Shown here: positions 7,702 to 15,832 of the stretch, in pieces | Layout of the letters: each line of letters opens with the position of its first letter | Position numbering within the stretch: the stretch's first letter is position 1 | Translations under genes and position numbers: made by a program | Source: Bacillus sp. cl95 | GTDB lineage: Bacteria > Bacillota > Bacilli > Bacillales > Cytobacillaceae | DNA: 38,519 nucleotides | Reading direction: 5' to 3' | Assembly (NCBI RefSeq): GCF_900115925.1 | Contig: NZ_FOYF01000012.1 | Coordinates: 1 to 38,519 of the forward strand | Notes under the pieces: model-generated | Seen by the model: the letters and a program-made list of their open reading frames with translations, nothing else | The model's database searches: none | What the model was told of the DNA's origin: nothing

Positions 7702-8256
7702 CTAAATTTCGAAATCAATCCTTAAAGAGGCATATTGCTTCATATTGATGTTCACTTTTCCAGCAGTATATTGAACGGTAGGTACATTCGTCTTCACTTC
7801 AATGATAGGTTTATTTACCTTCCACTTTATATTTAATTTTCCTGGGTCATAATTAATTTGTACTCCTCCAGCAGAAGGTATCCAACCAATATTAAATTCA
7901 TAGGTAGGCGATTCTCCATTTCGCTTCGCCTGTTCAGCGATGGGGTTGCCTCCATTTTCAATCATCATCAACTCATCACCATCTTGGGATACCCTACCAA
8001 TCCCATTCAACCAATCTTCATAACCAAGTTGAGCCGCTTCTTCAATTCTTTTGGAAATATGTTTAAGATCCATATCTTCTCTTGCTTTTGTTTGATCAAT
8101 TGAAAGCATAGAAGGCTTCCTATCAATTTCCATTTCAGCTGCTGGCTGTTCAATAGATAATTCAGCGGATTTTTGATCGATTTCCAACATAGATTTTTGT
8201 GTGCTCATTTCAATTTTTGCTGGTGTCGACTCCAACCGAATTTGGGGGATATTCAA
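7702..8256 (-). CDS. yviE: YviE family protein (DUF6470)
   Basis: This is a 184-residue protein lying between flgL and fliW exactly as yviE does in B. subtilis. The N-terminal half has repeated short strands of the type MEIDRKPSMLSIDQ, and the C-terminal half has KLNIKWKVNKPIIEVKTNVP. No enzyme motif is visible and the family's function is unknown. The best start is a TTG at 8256 behind AAAGGATG about nine bases upstream; no ATG near the N-terminus has comparable support. It begins a transcription unit with fliW and csrA, because a strong terminator lies upstream after flgL. A promoter is not obvious. Confidence 0.85.
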   Translation of the reverse strand: MNIPQIRLESTPAKIEMSTQKSMLEIDQKSAELSIEQPAAEMEIDRKPSMLSIDQTKAREDMDLKHISKRIEEAAQLGYEDWLNGIGRVSQDGDELMMIENGGNPIAEQAKRNGESPTYEFNIGWIPSAGGVQINYDPGKLNIKWKVNKPIIEVKTNVPTVQYTAGKVNINMKQYASLRIDFEI

Positions 8257-8295
8257 TTAAATTCACATCCTTTATAGTTATATTTGACTTTCATT

Positions 8296-8334
8296 TGAAA
8301 AAGAGCCTTATCAAAAAATTTGATAAGGCTCTTT
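8296..8334 (-). terminator. Strong terminator after flgL
   Basis: AAAGAGCCTTATCAAA pairs perfectly with TTTGATAAGGCTCTTT, followed by TTTTTC on the minus strand. It splits the flgM-flgL unit from yviE-fliW-csrA, or attenuates read-through between them. Confidence 0.88.
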
Positions 8335-8365
8335 CCTATTGAGAGGGCCTTGCCCTTTGTTATGG

Positions 8366-9256
8366 TTAGCGTAGGAAATCCATCAGAGTCGGTTGTATAA
8401 TTCTTGCTCCTGCACTCAATGCAGCCCTATGGACACTCTCTTGTGTCTTCAAATCTGTGATTACTCTTTCAATATCTGCATCCTCGTTGTCGGATAGTAT
8501 TCTGTTAGCCATTACTTCTTGCTGATCAATTCGTGATTCAACCATTTCCAAACGATTATAACGAGCACCTAATTCCGCACGTTCACCAGATAAACTATTT
8601 GCTACCCCATCTAGTCGTGAAAGTAACGCGTTCATCCCTGTTACATCATTATTTTGCATACTTTCTTGAACCCCTTGAAGAACATCGAACAATTCTTGAT
8701 TGAATACATTTGCAGGATTAATGTTAGCTTTAAGGCTTACACCACGCGATACTTCAACACGATAGTTATCAATGTTCGTGTCAGTTATATTAGTATCTAC
8801 AACAGGTGGGTTGCTACCTGTTACAACCGGTTTATCAACATCCGTCCCATGGTATATATAACGGCCTGCAACCTTTGTATTCGCAGTGTTAACCATATCT
8901 TTTTTTATTTCTTCAATTTCACGAGCAATTGCATCACGGTCTGAATCACTTAATGTACCATTAGCACCCTGAACGGCAAGTTCTTTAACACGTTGCAATC
9001 CAGAATTAGCTTGATCAATCCCCGCCTCCGAATTCTCCATCCATAGATAAAGTTCAGAAAGGTTACGTTTATACTGCTCTACTTCCGTCAAACCAGAACG
9101 ATAAAACATCCCTTTCATCGCAACTACCGGATCGTCTGAAGGTTTGGTGATTTTTTTACCTGTCGATAACTGGTCTTGGTATTTCCCCATCCGAAGGTAG
9201 CTTGAGCTAAGGTTTTTCATGGAGTTATTAGAAAGCATTGATTGTGTTACACGCAT
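8366..9256 (-). CDS. flgL: Flagellar hook-filament junction protein FlgL (HAP3)
   Basis: This 296-residue protein has the flagellin-like N-terminus MRVTQSMLSNNSMKNL, the conserved GKKITKPSDDPVVAM segment and a C-terminal coiled region ending in QPTLMDFLR. FlgL joins the hook-side protein FlgK to the first flagellin subunits. The gene starts ten bases after flgK with AAGGTAGG as ribosome site, so the two are translated from one message. Confidence 0.96.
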   Translation of the reverse strand: MRVTQSMLSNNSMKNLSSSYLRMGKYQDQLSTGKKITKPSDDPVVAMKGMFYRSGLTEVEQYKRNLSELYLWMENSEAGIDQANSGLQRVKELAVQGANGTLSDSDRDAIAREIEEIKKDMVNTANTKVAGRYIYHGTDVDKPVVTGSNPPVVDTNITDTNIDNYRVEVSRGVSLKANINPANVFNQELFDVLQGVQESMQNNDVTGMNALLSRLDGVANSLSGERAELGARYNRLEMVESRIDQQEVMANRILSDNEDADIERVITDLKTQESVHRAALSAGARIIQPTLMDFLR

Positions 9257-9266
9257 TGCTATTTAC

Positions 9267-10820
9267 CTACCTTCCGCCGGTACCCATACCGTTAATGATT
9301 TTTTCGAGTAGTTCGTCTGTAAGTGAGATCATTCGAGCGGATGCGTTGTAAGCGTGCTGGAACTGGATCATGTTCGACATTTCTTCGTCTAATGAAACCG
9401 AGCTTGTTGCTTGACGCTTTTCATCAACCGATTGTCTTAGTGAGCTGCTATTTGTTGATAATCGAACAGCTTCTTGCGATTGAACCGCCATGCTTCCGAT
9501 AACACCTTCGTAGTAGTTACGGAAGTTGGAGTTTGTTGTACCATATGGCAGTTGCTCATTGATTACCTCGGCAAGTTTTAAAGCGTTACTAGCATCACCT
9601 AATGTTGCATTTGCCGGATCGTCACCATTTGCAGTTGCAATATTATCGACGCTAGTAAGGATAGCTTGCGCGATTTCCATACGACCAGCGAAACCTTCTT
9701 TGGTCATTGCCCCTGCTTCATCAGCAAAGAACGGATTACCTGACTTCGTTGGAGGTGTCTTTTTCATATCATTCAAGCTCATGCCATCAGCATGAACCTC
9801 ATTGAATTTTTCAGCAAACGTAAATGCTAGTGTATCTAGTTCAGCTAGCATATTAGAATAAATGCCTTTTACCGCACCAGCTTCTTCATAACCAAATGAT
9901 TCGATTAAACCTTTTAATTTACCAGTAGATTTAAGTTGAGTAAATTCGATGGATGCTCCTGCGACGGTTACCGTTTTAATAGAACCACCGATACCATCAT
10001 AATTCACTTTTATCTCATTAGAAGCTGTTTCACTTACCAAAACACCTTGTTCAACGCCCGTATCATTAACGAGTTTAACGATCGCTTTTCCTTCTGCATT
10101 AGGAATCGGTTTCCCATCTGCACCATTTGGAACAACATAGCTCACGTTAATATTCACTAGTGATGATAGCTGGTCAATTAAACGATCGCGCTCATCGTAC
10201 AAATCATTTGGCAAGTAGCCATGCGGTTCTACTCCGGCAATTTGCTTATTGATTTGATCAATTTGATAAGTAACAGAGTTAATTTCTTTTTCCGTTACGT
10301 TGATTTCGTTTCCAACGTCTTTTTGAATGGATGACAGTGAACTGTGCAAGTAGTTGAATGTCTCCGCTACAGCCACTCCGCGTTGGCGCACAACCGACTT
10401 TGCCCCAGGGTTTGTCGGGTTGACCGCCAAATCCTGTAGTGATTGCCAGAACATGTCCATTGTTTGGGCAAGTCCTGAATCAGATGGTTCATTCATGACT
10501 TCTTCAAGTTTTCCGAATGATTCCGCACGCGTTTCCCAGTAACCAAGTTTGTTATTTTCACCTCGGTATTGAACGTCAAGGAAACTTTCACGAACGCGCT
10601 CAATGGAGCCTGCTTTTACACCTGATCCAACTTGTCCTGGTATTTGCGGACGATTCATCGATGCTGGCGGATACGGCTCCGTTTGTGTGAAGTTAACACG
10701 TTGGCGAGAATAGCCTGGTGTGTTGGCATTGGCAATATTATGTCCTGTTGTATATAAAGCGCTTTGCTGTGTAAACATGCCACGGCGCGCTGTTTCTAAT
10801 CCCATAAAGGTTGAACGCAT
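9267..10820 (-). CDS. flgK: Flagellar hook-associated protein FlgK (HAP1)
   Basis: This 517-residue protein starts MRSTFMGLETARRGM, continues with the rod/hook-family motif TTGHNIANANTPGYSRQRV (about residues 25-43) and ends with the hook-family C-terminal helix (SLDEEMSNMIQFQHAYNA, then ARMISLTDELLEKIIN). FlgK forms the first junction ring at the hook tip. It lies between flgN, its export chaperone, and flgL. The ribosome site is TATGGAGG and the length is typical. Confidence 0.97.
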   Translation of the reverse strand: MRSTFMGLETARRGMFTQQSALYTTGHNIANANTPGYSRQRVNFTQTEPYPPASMNRPQIPGQVGSGVKAGSIERVRESFLDVQYRGENNKLGYWETRAESFGKLEEVMNEPSDSGLAQTMDMFWQSLQDLAVNPTNPGAKSVVRQRGVAVAETFNYLHSSLSSIQKDVGNEINVTEKEINSVTYQIDQINKQIAGVEPHGYLPNDLYDERDRLIDQLSSLVNINVSYVVPNGADGKPIPNAEGKAIVKLVNDTGVEQGVLVSETASNEIKVNYDGIGGSIKTVTVAGASIEFTQLKSTGKLKGLIESFGYEEAGAVKGIYSNMLAELDTLAFTFAEKFNEVHADGMSLNDMKKTPPTKSGNPFFADEAGAMTKEGFAGRMEIAQAILTSVDNIATANGDDPANATLGDASNALKLAEVINEQLPYGTTNSNFRNYYEGVIGSMAVQSQEAVRLSTNSSSLRQSVDEKRQATSSVSLDEEMSNMIQFQHAYNASARMISLTDELLEKIINGMGTGGR

Positions 10821-10859
10821 GGTTAGCCTCCATACTATTAAAAGTAAAGTCGTATTTGT

Positions 10860-11342
10860 TTACGCTTTTGAATTAAACATTCCAGAAGACTGTGGTGCTG
10901 TCTTCTTATGGCCTGCCGGTGGTCCGTAAGTGAAACTTTCAGGCTGCGGGGCGACAAGACTCAAAGAAAAATTGACGAATTGCATGGATTGATAAATTAA
11001 TTGCTGGTTATGTTCGTTCTTTTCCTGAATCTGCTTCACTGTTTCCAGTAGTTCATCCCTGACAGCTTCAAGTTTTTGTTTTTCCGATTCTTCTACTTTT
11101 TCAAGACAGTCAGAAACAGTAGGTTGCTCCAGTTCTGGAACAATAGCTACTGTCGCGGCTAATCTTTCTTTTTCAATCATCGAAATCGCTGTTAAGTGTT
11201 TCTGTTCATCTTTTATAAGCTGATTGAGGGCATCCATGTCCCCTTTTTTCACAATGTCAGCTTTCTTGGTTGTTAAATCTAACAAACTGCGGTGAAGCTT
11301 CAAAAGTTTTTCCATTGATGTGATCAAGGTCGTTGCGGACAT
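10860..11342 (-). CDS. flgN: FlgN-type export chaperone (YvyG)
   Basis: This is a 160-residue, largely helical protein with the FlgN pattern (LITSMEKLLKLHRSLLDLT, then QLIKDEQKHLTAI). FlgN holds FlgK and FlgL for type III export. The position between flgM and flgK is that of yvyG. The start at 11342 follows GGAAAGGAGGGTAAAGC, a very strong ribosome site. The last third is unlike the rest and is probably flexible. Confidence 0.9.
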   Translation of the reverse strand: MSATTLITSMEKLLKLHRSLLDLTTKKADIVKKGDMDALNQLIKDEQKHLTAISMIEKERLAATVAIVPELEQPTVSDCLEKVEESEKQKLEAVRDELLETVKQIQEKNEHNQQLIYQSMQFVNFSLSLVAPQPESFTYGPPAGHKKTAPQSSGMFNSKA

Positions 11343-11364
11343 GCTTTACCCTCCTTTCCGCATA

Positions 11365-11631
11365 TTAGTTTTTCAAATAGAAGTTTACGATGCTTTTTGC
11401 CACTTCTTCAGGCTTTACCTGATAAGTGCCAGCTTCAACTTGGCTCTTCAGTTCTTCCACTCGAGCCTGACGTTGCTGGGCAACTTGGGACAATTGCTGC
11501 ATTTCTTTAGCAGTAGCTGAGATTTCAAGCTTATCAGAAGCCTTATTCACTGATTTTTGCGCTGTATCCATTTTATTCATTTGACGCTTATAAGGGTTAA
11601 TTCCAGATGGTCCAATATTGTTGATTTTCAT
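11365..11631 (-). CDS. flgM: Anti-SigD factor FlgM
   Basis: This 88-residue protein starts MKINNIGPSGINPYKRQ and ends in the SigD-binding helix region (YQVKPEEVAKSIVNFYL). The start chosen, 11631, follows GTGAGGAGAATATCT; an ATG five codons earlier lacks a ribosome site. FlgM holds SigD inactive until it is exported through the completed hook. A SigD-type promoter stands immediately upstream, giving feedback on late flagellar genes. Confidence 0.95.
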   Translation of the reverse strand: MKINNIGPSGINPYKRQMNKMDTAQKSVNKASDKLEISATAKEMQQLSQVAQQRQARVEELKSQVEAGTYQVKPEEVAKSIVNFYLKN

Positions 11632-11675
11632 AGATATTCTCCTCACTTTCTACCGAGAAATCATCTCCACTAGTA

Positions 11676-11703
11676 TTATCGGACAAAAGTGAGACATTGT
11701 TTA
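11676..11703 (-). promoter_or_regulatory. SigD promoter of flgM
   Basis: TAAA, 16 bases, TCCGATAA on the minus strand lies about 45 bases upstream of flgM. It would express flgM-flgN-flgK-flgL independently of the competence operon upstream. Confidence 0.82.
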
Positions 11704-11772
11704 TAAAAAAAGTTAAATTAAGCCAAAATACCTATAGAAATAATTTTATGTCCGTGCTATTTAGATTATTTT

Positions 11773-12171
11773 TCACTTAGATGAGTAATAAGTGGACTTT
11801 TTATGAAGCTGGCGTTTTCTTTCTTCTTCATTTTCAAATGTTTTAAGCTCGTCTAGGAGTTCTTTTGCACATTTGTCACAAAGCTTTCCTGTACGAATCA
11901 AGCTGCCGCATTGATCGCATGGATATCCTAAATTCGGAAAACTTGTGATATGCAAGCGTCCTGAACGAATAAACTTTAGGACGGTGGCTTCAGGCACACC
12001 TGTTTGTTCTTCAACTTGCATCATCGTTGCTGCGCGATTTTCTCTTTTTCTTAAAAATTTCTGTACGATATCATACTGATCTTCTTCAGCTTTCCAGCAC
12101 TTTTGGCAAAGTTCACGAAATTGCGTTTTAACAAAAATCTCATTGCAATGTGGGCAGTTCTGTAAATCCAT
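11773..12171 (-). CDS. yvyF: YvyF family flagellar-operon protein
   Basis: This 132-residue protein has four zinc-binding-type cysteine pairs (CPHC at 6-9, CQKC at 22-25, CDQC about 85 and CDKC about 98) around a helix-turn-helix-like centre (MMQVEEQTGVPEATVLKFI, resembling MerR/MarR recognition). It corresponds to B. subtilis yvyF, between comFC and flgM; that family is poorly characterised. The start follows GGGGGAACGATTA. It may be a regulator, but that rests on the fold pattern alone. Confidence 0.87.
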   Translation of the reverse strand: MDLQNCPHCNEIFVKTQFRELCQKCWKAEEDQYDIVQKFLRKRENRAATMMQVEEQTGVPEATVLKFIRSGRLHITSFPNLGYPCDQCGSLIRTGKLCDKCAKELLDELKTFENEEERKRQLHKKSTYYSSK

Positions 12172-12192
12172 TAATCGTTCCCCCTGATCTAT

Positions 12193-12906
12193 TTATCCAC
12201 GAGCTAGTGTAAGCGAACTTACACTTTCAGCTCCGTTTTGTTTCAGTAGTTTGGCTGCATGTCTTAATGTAGAGCCTGTGGTATATATATCGTCAATTAA
12301 GACGATTTTTTTATCTGTTAGGTCATAATTCTTTGTGAGGTTGAAAACCTGAGGGAGATGGATTCGGTCTGAACGGGATTTCTTGGACTGCTTTTCGGAG
12401 TGGATTCTCGTGAGAAGGTTTGTGGAGGGTATGTTTGCGACTTGGAGAATGGCTTCAGCTTGGTTAAATCCGCGCTCGTAAAGCCGTTCATCACTTAATG
12501 GAATTGGGACATACAAATCTGCTTTCGGACATTTCCGTTTTACGTTGTCTACGAATATTTCCGCGAGGACATAATCACTCCGATATTTATAGCACGCGAT
12601 GATTTCTTTCATGAAGTAATTATAGGAGTAGAGGGAAACGTTCTGATCCAGAGCACCTGCCCACTCCAAGTCATTTTCCCACCTGATGCAGTCGTAACAT
12701 TGATTTTCATGACGAAATGCTGGATCAAGTGTGGCGAATGTCCTATCACAAATCTCGCAAGTGTCACCAGCAATCAATTCTAATTTGCTTTTGCACTCAT
12801 TGCAGAGGAATTTCTCTTTTTCTTTTGAAAAAATGGTCCCCCACCCTATCTCCTCTAACATCAATTCATGACATACAAGGCAATACTCATGCCCAAGCCA
12901 ATTCAT
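12193..12906 (-). CDS. comFC: Competence protein ComFC (phosphoribosyltransferase-like)
   Basis: This 237-residue protein has an N-terminal double zinc ribbon (CLVC, CNEC, CEIC and CYDC pairs within residues 9-73) and a C-terminal phosphoribosyltransferase fold with the PRPP-binding motif IVLIDDIYTTGST at 201-213. ComFC works with ComFA in uptake of transforming single-stranded DNA. Its ATG overlaps the comFA stop codon (ATGA), so translation is coupled. The comFB gene, which lies between them in B. subtilis, is absent. Confidence 0.95.
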   Translation of the reverse strand: MNWLGHEYCLVCHELMLEEIGWGTIFSKEKEKFLCNECKSKLELIAGDTCEICDRTFATLDPAFRHENQCYDCIRWENDLEWAGALDQNVSLYSYNYFMKEIIACYKYRSDYVLAEIFVDNVKRKCPKADLYVPIPLSDERLYERGFNQAEAILQVANIPSTNLLTRIHSEKQSKKSRSDRIHLPQVFNLTKNYDLTDKKIVLIDDIYTTGSTLRHAAKLLKQNGAESVSSLTLARG

Positions 12907-14390
12907 GCGTCCACCAATCCCTTCGTGAGTGCTTCTCGATTCATCTTTAAAATTTGCCGTTTCGCTTTTTCCATTGCGTTTGTTTTACCGTAGTGAAAAA
13001 AAGTAACGTTGCCATCGGGGTATTGGGGACTGCGTCCAGCCCGGCCTGCTATCTGAACGAGTGCACTTTCAGTGAAAACATCATCCTCCGCTCCAACAAC
13101 AGCAACATCGATATTCGCGAACGTCACTCCTCTTTCAAGAATCGTGGTCGTTAAGAGGATAAGCGTTTCTTTTTTCCGCATCGCTTGAACCTTTTCCTTT
13201 CGATTAGGATCCTCAGCATGGACCGATTCAATATTCGGATGGTGCTTTTGCAGGATGGGGAGTGCTTTTTCCATGAGGGCAATGTGTGGAAAAAAGATGA
13301 GAGCTTGTTTGTTTGTATCAAGCCTTTGTTTGGTCCAGCGAAGGATATTGTTAGGCAGTTTTCCTTTCTGCAGAGGCTTCTGCCAATTGCCGCACCAAGT
13401 ATTTTGCGGTACAGGTAACGGATGACGGTGAAAGCGTGCAGGGATCGTGACGAAGTTTCTTTTTCCTTGTTGGCATTCTCTCTGCCATTTTGTGTTTGGC
13501 GTAGCTGTTAAATAAATCATAGCTGATTGGGGTTTACGCGCTTGTTTCACTGCATATTGCAGCGCCTCTTCAACTGTATACGGAAAAGCATCCACTTCAT
13601 CTAGGATAATGGTGTCAAACGCTTGATAAAAGCGCAGTAGCTGGTGAGTCGTCGCAATTGTGAGCGGAGCATAGGTGTGCCGGTCAGGACTGCCACCGTA
13701 TAAGGAAGCAATCGGCGTGTGGGGAAAGGCTGCTTGTAAACGCGGCGTAAGTTCTAGAACAACATCCGTTCTCGGCGTCGCAATGCACACCCGCTTGTGT
13801 TGCATAAGCGCCACTTCAATTCCTTTGAACAAGATTTCTGTCTTTCCCGCCCCGCAAACTGCCCAGACAAGCAGTTCATCATTTTGTCGAATGGCGTCTA
13901 TGACGTTTATAGATGCAGTTTGCTGTCCAGGTGAGAGTGTGCCGGCCCATGCAAGGAGATGGTTTTCAGAGGTGGGCTCATTTCCCTTATTTTCCTGCCA
14001 CCCTAATAAAGGCGTACAGTCTGTTACTCTCCCCATCATCAAGCACTTCCGACAATACGTACAAGTCTCTCCACACCGATAACACGGAAATTTCGCAAAC
14101 CATCTCGCTTCGGCATTCCCACAACGAGCACATACTTCTTTTTTTCCGTTGCGCAATATTCCCGCTCGATAGGTCACGAGACCATTTTCATAATGCTCAT
14201 GGATGATATCGGGTTTATATGGCAAATCATCGTGGAGAAGCTGTTTTCCTTTAAGAAGATTTTGAAGGTTTTTATCAAAATCGTAATTTGGGTTTGGTTG
14301 GGGCTGGGGAATGTGTTTCAAATCTAAAATTCGCAGAGAGCCAGGTTCACGGCTTATAGTGAGGTGATTTTCATTTTGGAAGAATCGCAT
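12903..14390 (-). CDS. comFA: Competence DNA-uptake helicase ComFA
   Basis: This 495-residue DEAD-family ATPase helps pull transforming DNA across the membrane. Residues 87-116 carry a zinc-binding cysteine cluster (CARC, CYRC, CTYC), Walker A is AVCGAGKTE at 177-185, the DExD box is ILDEVDAF at about 262-269, and helicase C-terminal motifs appear as LLTTTILERGVTF and QIAGRAGRS. The start at 14390 follows AAGGAGTAACCCC; an in-frame ATG nine codons upstream has no ribosome site. It is the first gene of the com-flg run. The regulatory region upstream holds a 21-bp repeat array. Confidence 0.95.
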   Translation of the reverse strand: MRFFQNENHLTISREPGSLRILDLKHIPQPQPNPNYDFDKNLQNLLKGKQLLHDDLPYKPDIIHEHYENGLVTYRAGILRNGKKEVCARCGNAEARWFAKFPCYRCGETCTYCRKCLMMGRVTDCTPLLGWQENKGNEPTSENHLLAWAGTLSPGQQTASINVIDAIRQNDELLVWAVCGAGKTEILFKGIEVALMQHKRVCIATPRTDVVLELTPRLQAAFPHTPIASLYGGSPDRHTYAPLTIATTHQLLRFYQAFDTIILDEVDAFPYTVEEALQYAVKQARKPQSAMIYLTATPNTKWQRECQQGKRNFVTIPARFHRHPLPVPQNTWCGNWQKPLQKGKLPNNILRWTKQRLDTNKQALIFFPHIALMEKALPILQKHHPNIESVHAEDPNRKEKVQAMRKKETLILLTTTILERGVTFANIDVAVVGAEDDVFTESALVQIAGRAGRSPQYPDGNVTFFHYGKTNAMEKAKRQILKMNREALTKGLVDA

Positions 14391-14701
14391 GGGGTTACTC
14401 CTTATTATGTTTATCAAAGAGTGGTTGGAGGTGATATAACCTTTTCCGTGTTGAAGCAGAATAGGGTAATTCTAATGTACAAAAAATTTTGTGTTTGAAG
14501 ACCTTTTCGAAGTCTTCGGAAAAGCGCTTCTGCAAAAAGTAATCTTATTGGCTTTTTTCTTTCTTTTACAATCAAATTTTCTCCTCCCTTACAGTTATAG
14601 AAGTAACTTTCTTCAAAAAGGAAGACCATACCTGCCATTTTTGTACGAGTAAATGTCATGTTTGTGACTTTAGCTAAAATAAAAAAAGATACTTTTTTCA
14701 A

Positions 14702-14774
14702 TCCCGCACGAATCTGCAATAATCCCGCCTACTTAATTCAAAGTCCCGCGGGATTCCTTAAAAATCCCGCGGGT
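14702..14774. repeat. Four TCCCGC boxes with exact 21-bp period
   Basis: TCCCGC starts at 14702, 14723, 14744 and 14765, exactly 21 bases apart. The sequence between boxes is not conserved. The last two boxes extend into CCCGCGGG palindromes. The 21-bp spacing is two helical turns. Confidence 0.85.
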
Positions 14775-14819
14775 TTGAGCTTATATTACGCCAGATTGAA
14801 TTTTCAGAAAAACACCATC

Positions 14820-14845
14820 AAAAAAACCACCCCATCCGGAGTGGC
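14820..14845 (-). terminator. Rho-independent terminator of degV
   Basis: The minus strand has CCACTCC, GGAT, GGGGTGG and a run of T, 14 bases after the degV stop codon. Confidence 0.88.
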
Positions 14846-14858
14846 CGCACAACAAAAA

Positions 14859-15710
14859 CTATTTTTTCACCCAGCCCATGCCCATGGCGCCTTCGCCTAA
14901 GTGTGTGCCGATGACGGCGCCAAAGTAGCTGATCATGAATTCGACGTTTGGGAACTGCGCTTCTAGTTCAGATTTCCATTCGAGCGCTTCTTCTTCGCGA
15001 TTGGCGTGGATGATTGCTGCACGGAACTCAGAAGCTTCGCCAGCTGCTTTTACGTCAGCCTCTAGTAATTCGACGATGCGTTTCATGGCGCGTTTGCGGG
15101 TTCTTATTTTTTCAAAAGGTACGATTTTCTTGTCTTCAAAATGAAGAAGCGGCTTCACTTGCAATAAGCTGCCAATCAAAGCTTGCGCGCTTGATAAGCG
15201 TCCACCGCGTTGAAGATGGTCGAGGTCATCGACCATGAAGTATGCCTTAACCGAATCGCGCATTTCGTTCAAGCGAGCCATAATAAATTCTGGCGAGCTT
15301 CCTGCATCAGCCATCTTAGCTGCTTGGAGGACATAAAACCCTTGAACCATACAAGAGATTTCCGAGTCGAACGAATACACTTTCAGACCATCGACCATGG
15401 AACCTGCAGTAACGGAACCTTGATATGTGCCGCTGATTCCGCTCGAAAGGTGAATCGAAATCACCGCGTCGTAATCGGCAGAAAGCTTTTCAAACAACTC
15501 GACAAACTTGCCAATCGGTGGCTGTGATGTTGTCGGCAAAACACCACGCTCGCGTACTTCTGCATAAAATTCAGTTGGACCAAGATCTACTTCTTCCTGA
15601 TACGTTTCGTTTTGAAAAATAACGCTAAGGGGAATCATATGTATATGAAATTTTTCTAATAATTCTTTTGGGATATAGGCCGTACTATCCGTTACAACGG
15701 CTGTTTTCAT
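14859..15710 (-). CDS. degV: DegV family fatty-acid-binding protein
   Basis: This 283-residue protein starts MKTAVVTDSTAYIPKELL, has the DegV signatures TTSQPPIGKF and IHLSSGISGTYQ, and the C-terminal VDDLDHLQRGGRLS segment. Family members bind a fatty acid and can present it to the kinase FakA. The B. subtilis homologue lies next to degSU, as here, but a protease gene has come between. The start follows AAGGAAGGTAACCTACAA. A terminator follows, so it is separate from comFA. Confidence 0.95.
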   Translation of the reverse strand: MKTAVVTDSTAYIPKELLEKFHIHMIPLSVIFQNETYQEEVDLGPTEFYAEVRERGVLPTTSQPPIGKFVELFEKLSADYDAVISIHLSSGISGTYQGSVTAGSMVDGLKVYSFDSEISCMVQGFYVLQAAKMADAGSSPEFIMARLNEMRDSVKAYFMVDDLDHLQRGGRLSSAQALIGSLLQVKPLLHFEDKKIVPFEKIRTRKRAMKRIVELLEADVKAAGEASEFRAAIIHANREEEALEWKSELEAQFPNVEFMISYFGAVIGTHLGEGAMGMGWVKK

Positions 15711-15794
15711 TTGTAGGTTACCTTCCTTGTCGCTTGGTTATAAAGGCTATTTTATATGAAAGTAAAATAAAAAGCATTAATTTGGACAAAACAA

Positions 15795-15825
15795 AAAGGA
15801 AACTTAATATTGCAAGTTTCCTTTT
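15795..15825 (-). terminator. Terminator of the subtilisin-like protease gene
   Basis: AAGGAAACTT, loop GCAATATT, AAGTTTCCTTTTTG on the minus strand forms a ten-pair stem with a T run, just after the protease stop codon. Confidence 0.87.
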
Positions 15826-15832
15826 ATCACGT

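Larger units (their letters stand above)
14391..14858. other. Non-coding region between comFA and degV
   Basis: A 101-codon minus-strand frame here (14414-14719) lacks a ribosome site and any recognisable motif, so I do not call a gene. The region holds the 21-bp TCCCGC array (14702-14770) and the degV terminator. The rest is AT-rich and should contain the comFA promoter, which I cannot assign with confidence. Confidence 0.6.

Noticed and set aside
14684-14696. ComK-like AT box (AAAA-N5-TTTT) upstream of comFA
   Set aside because: Only one clear box is visible; ComK sites need two boxes at set spacing, and chance matches are common in AT-rich DNA.
14414-14719. Minus-strand open frame of 101 codons upstream of comFA
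   Set aside because: It has no ribosome site or recognisable motif, and its 5' end overlaps the 21-bp repeat array.
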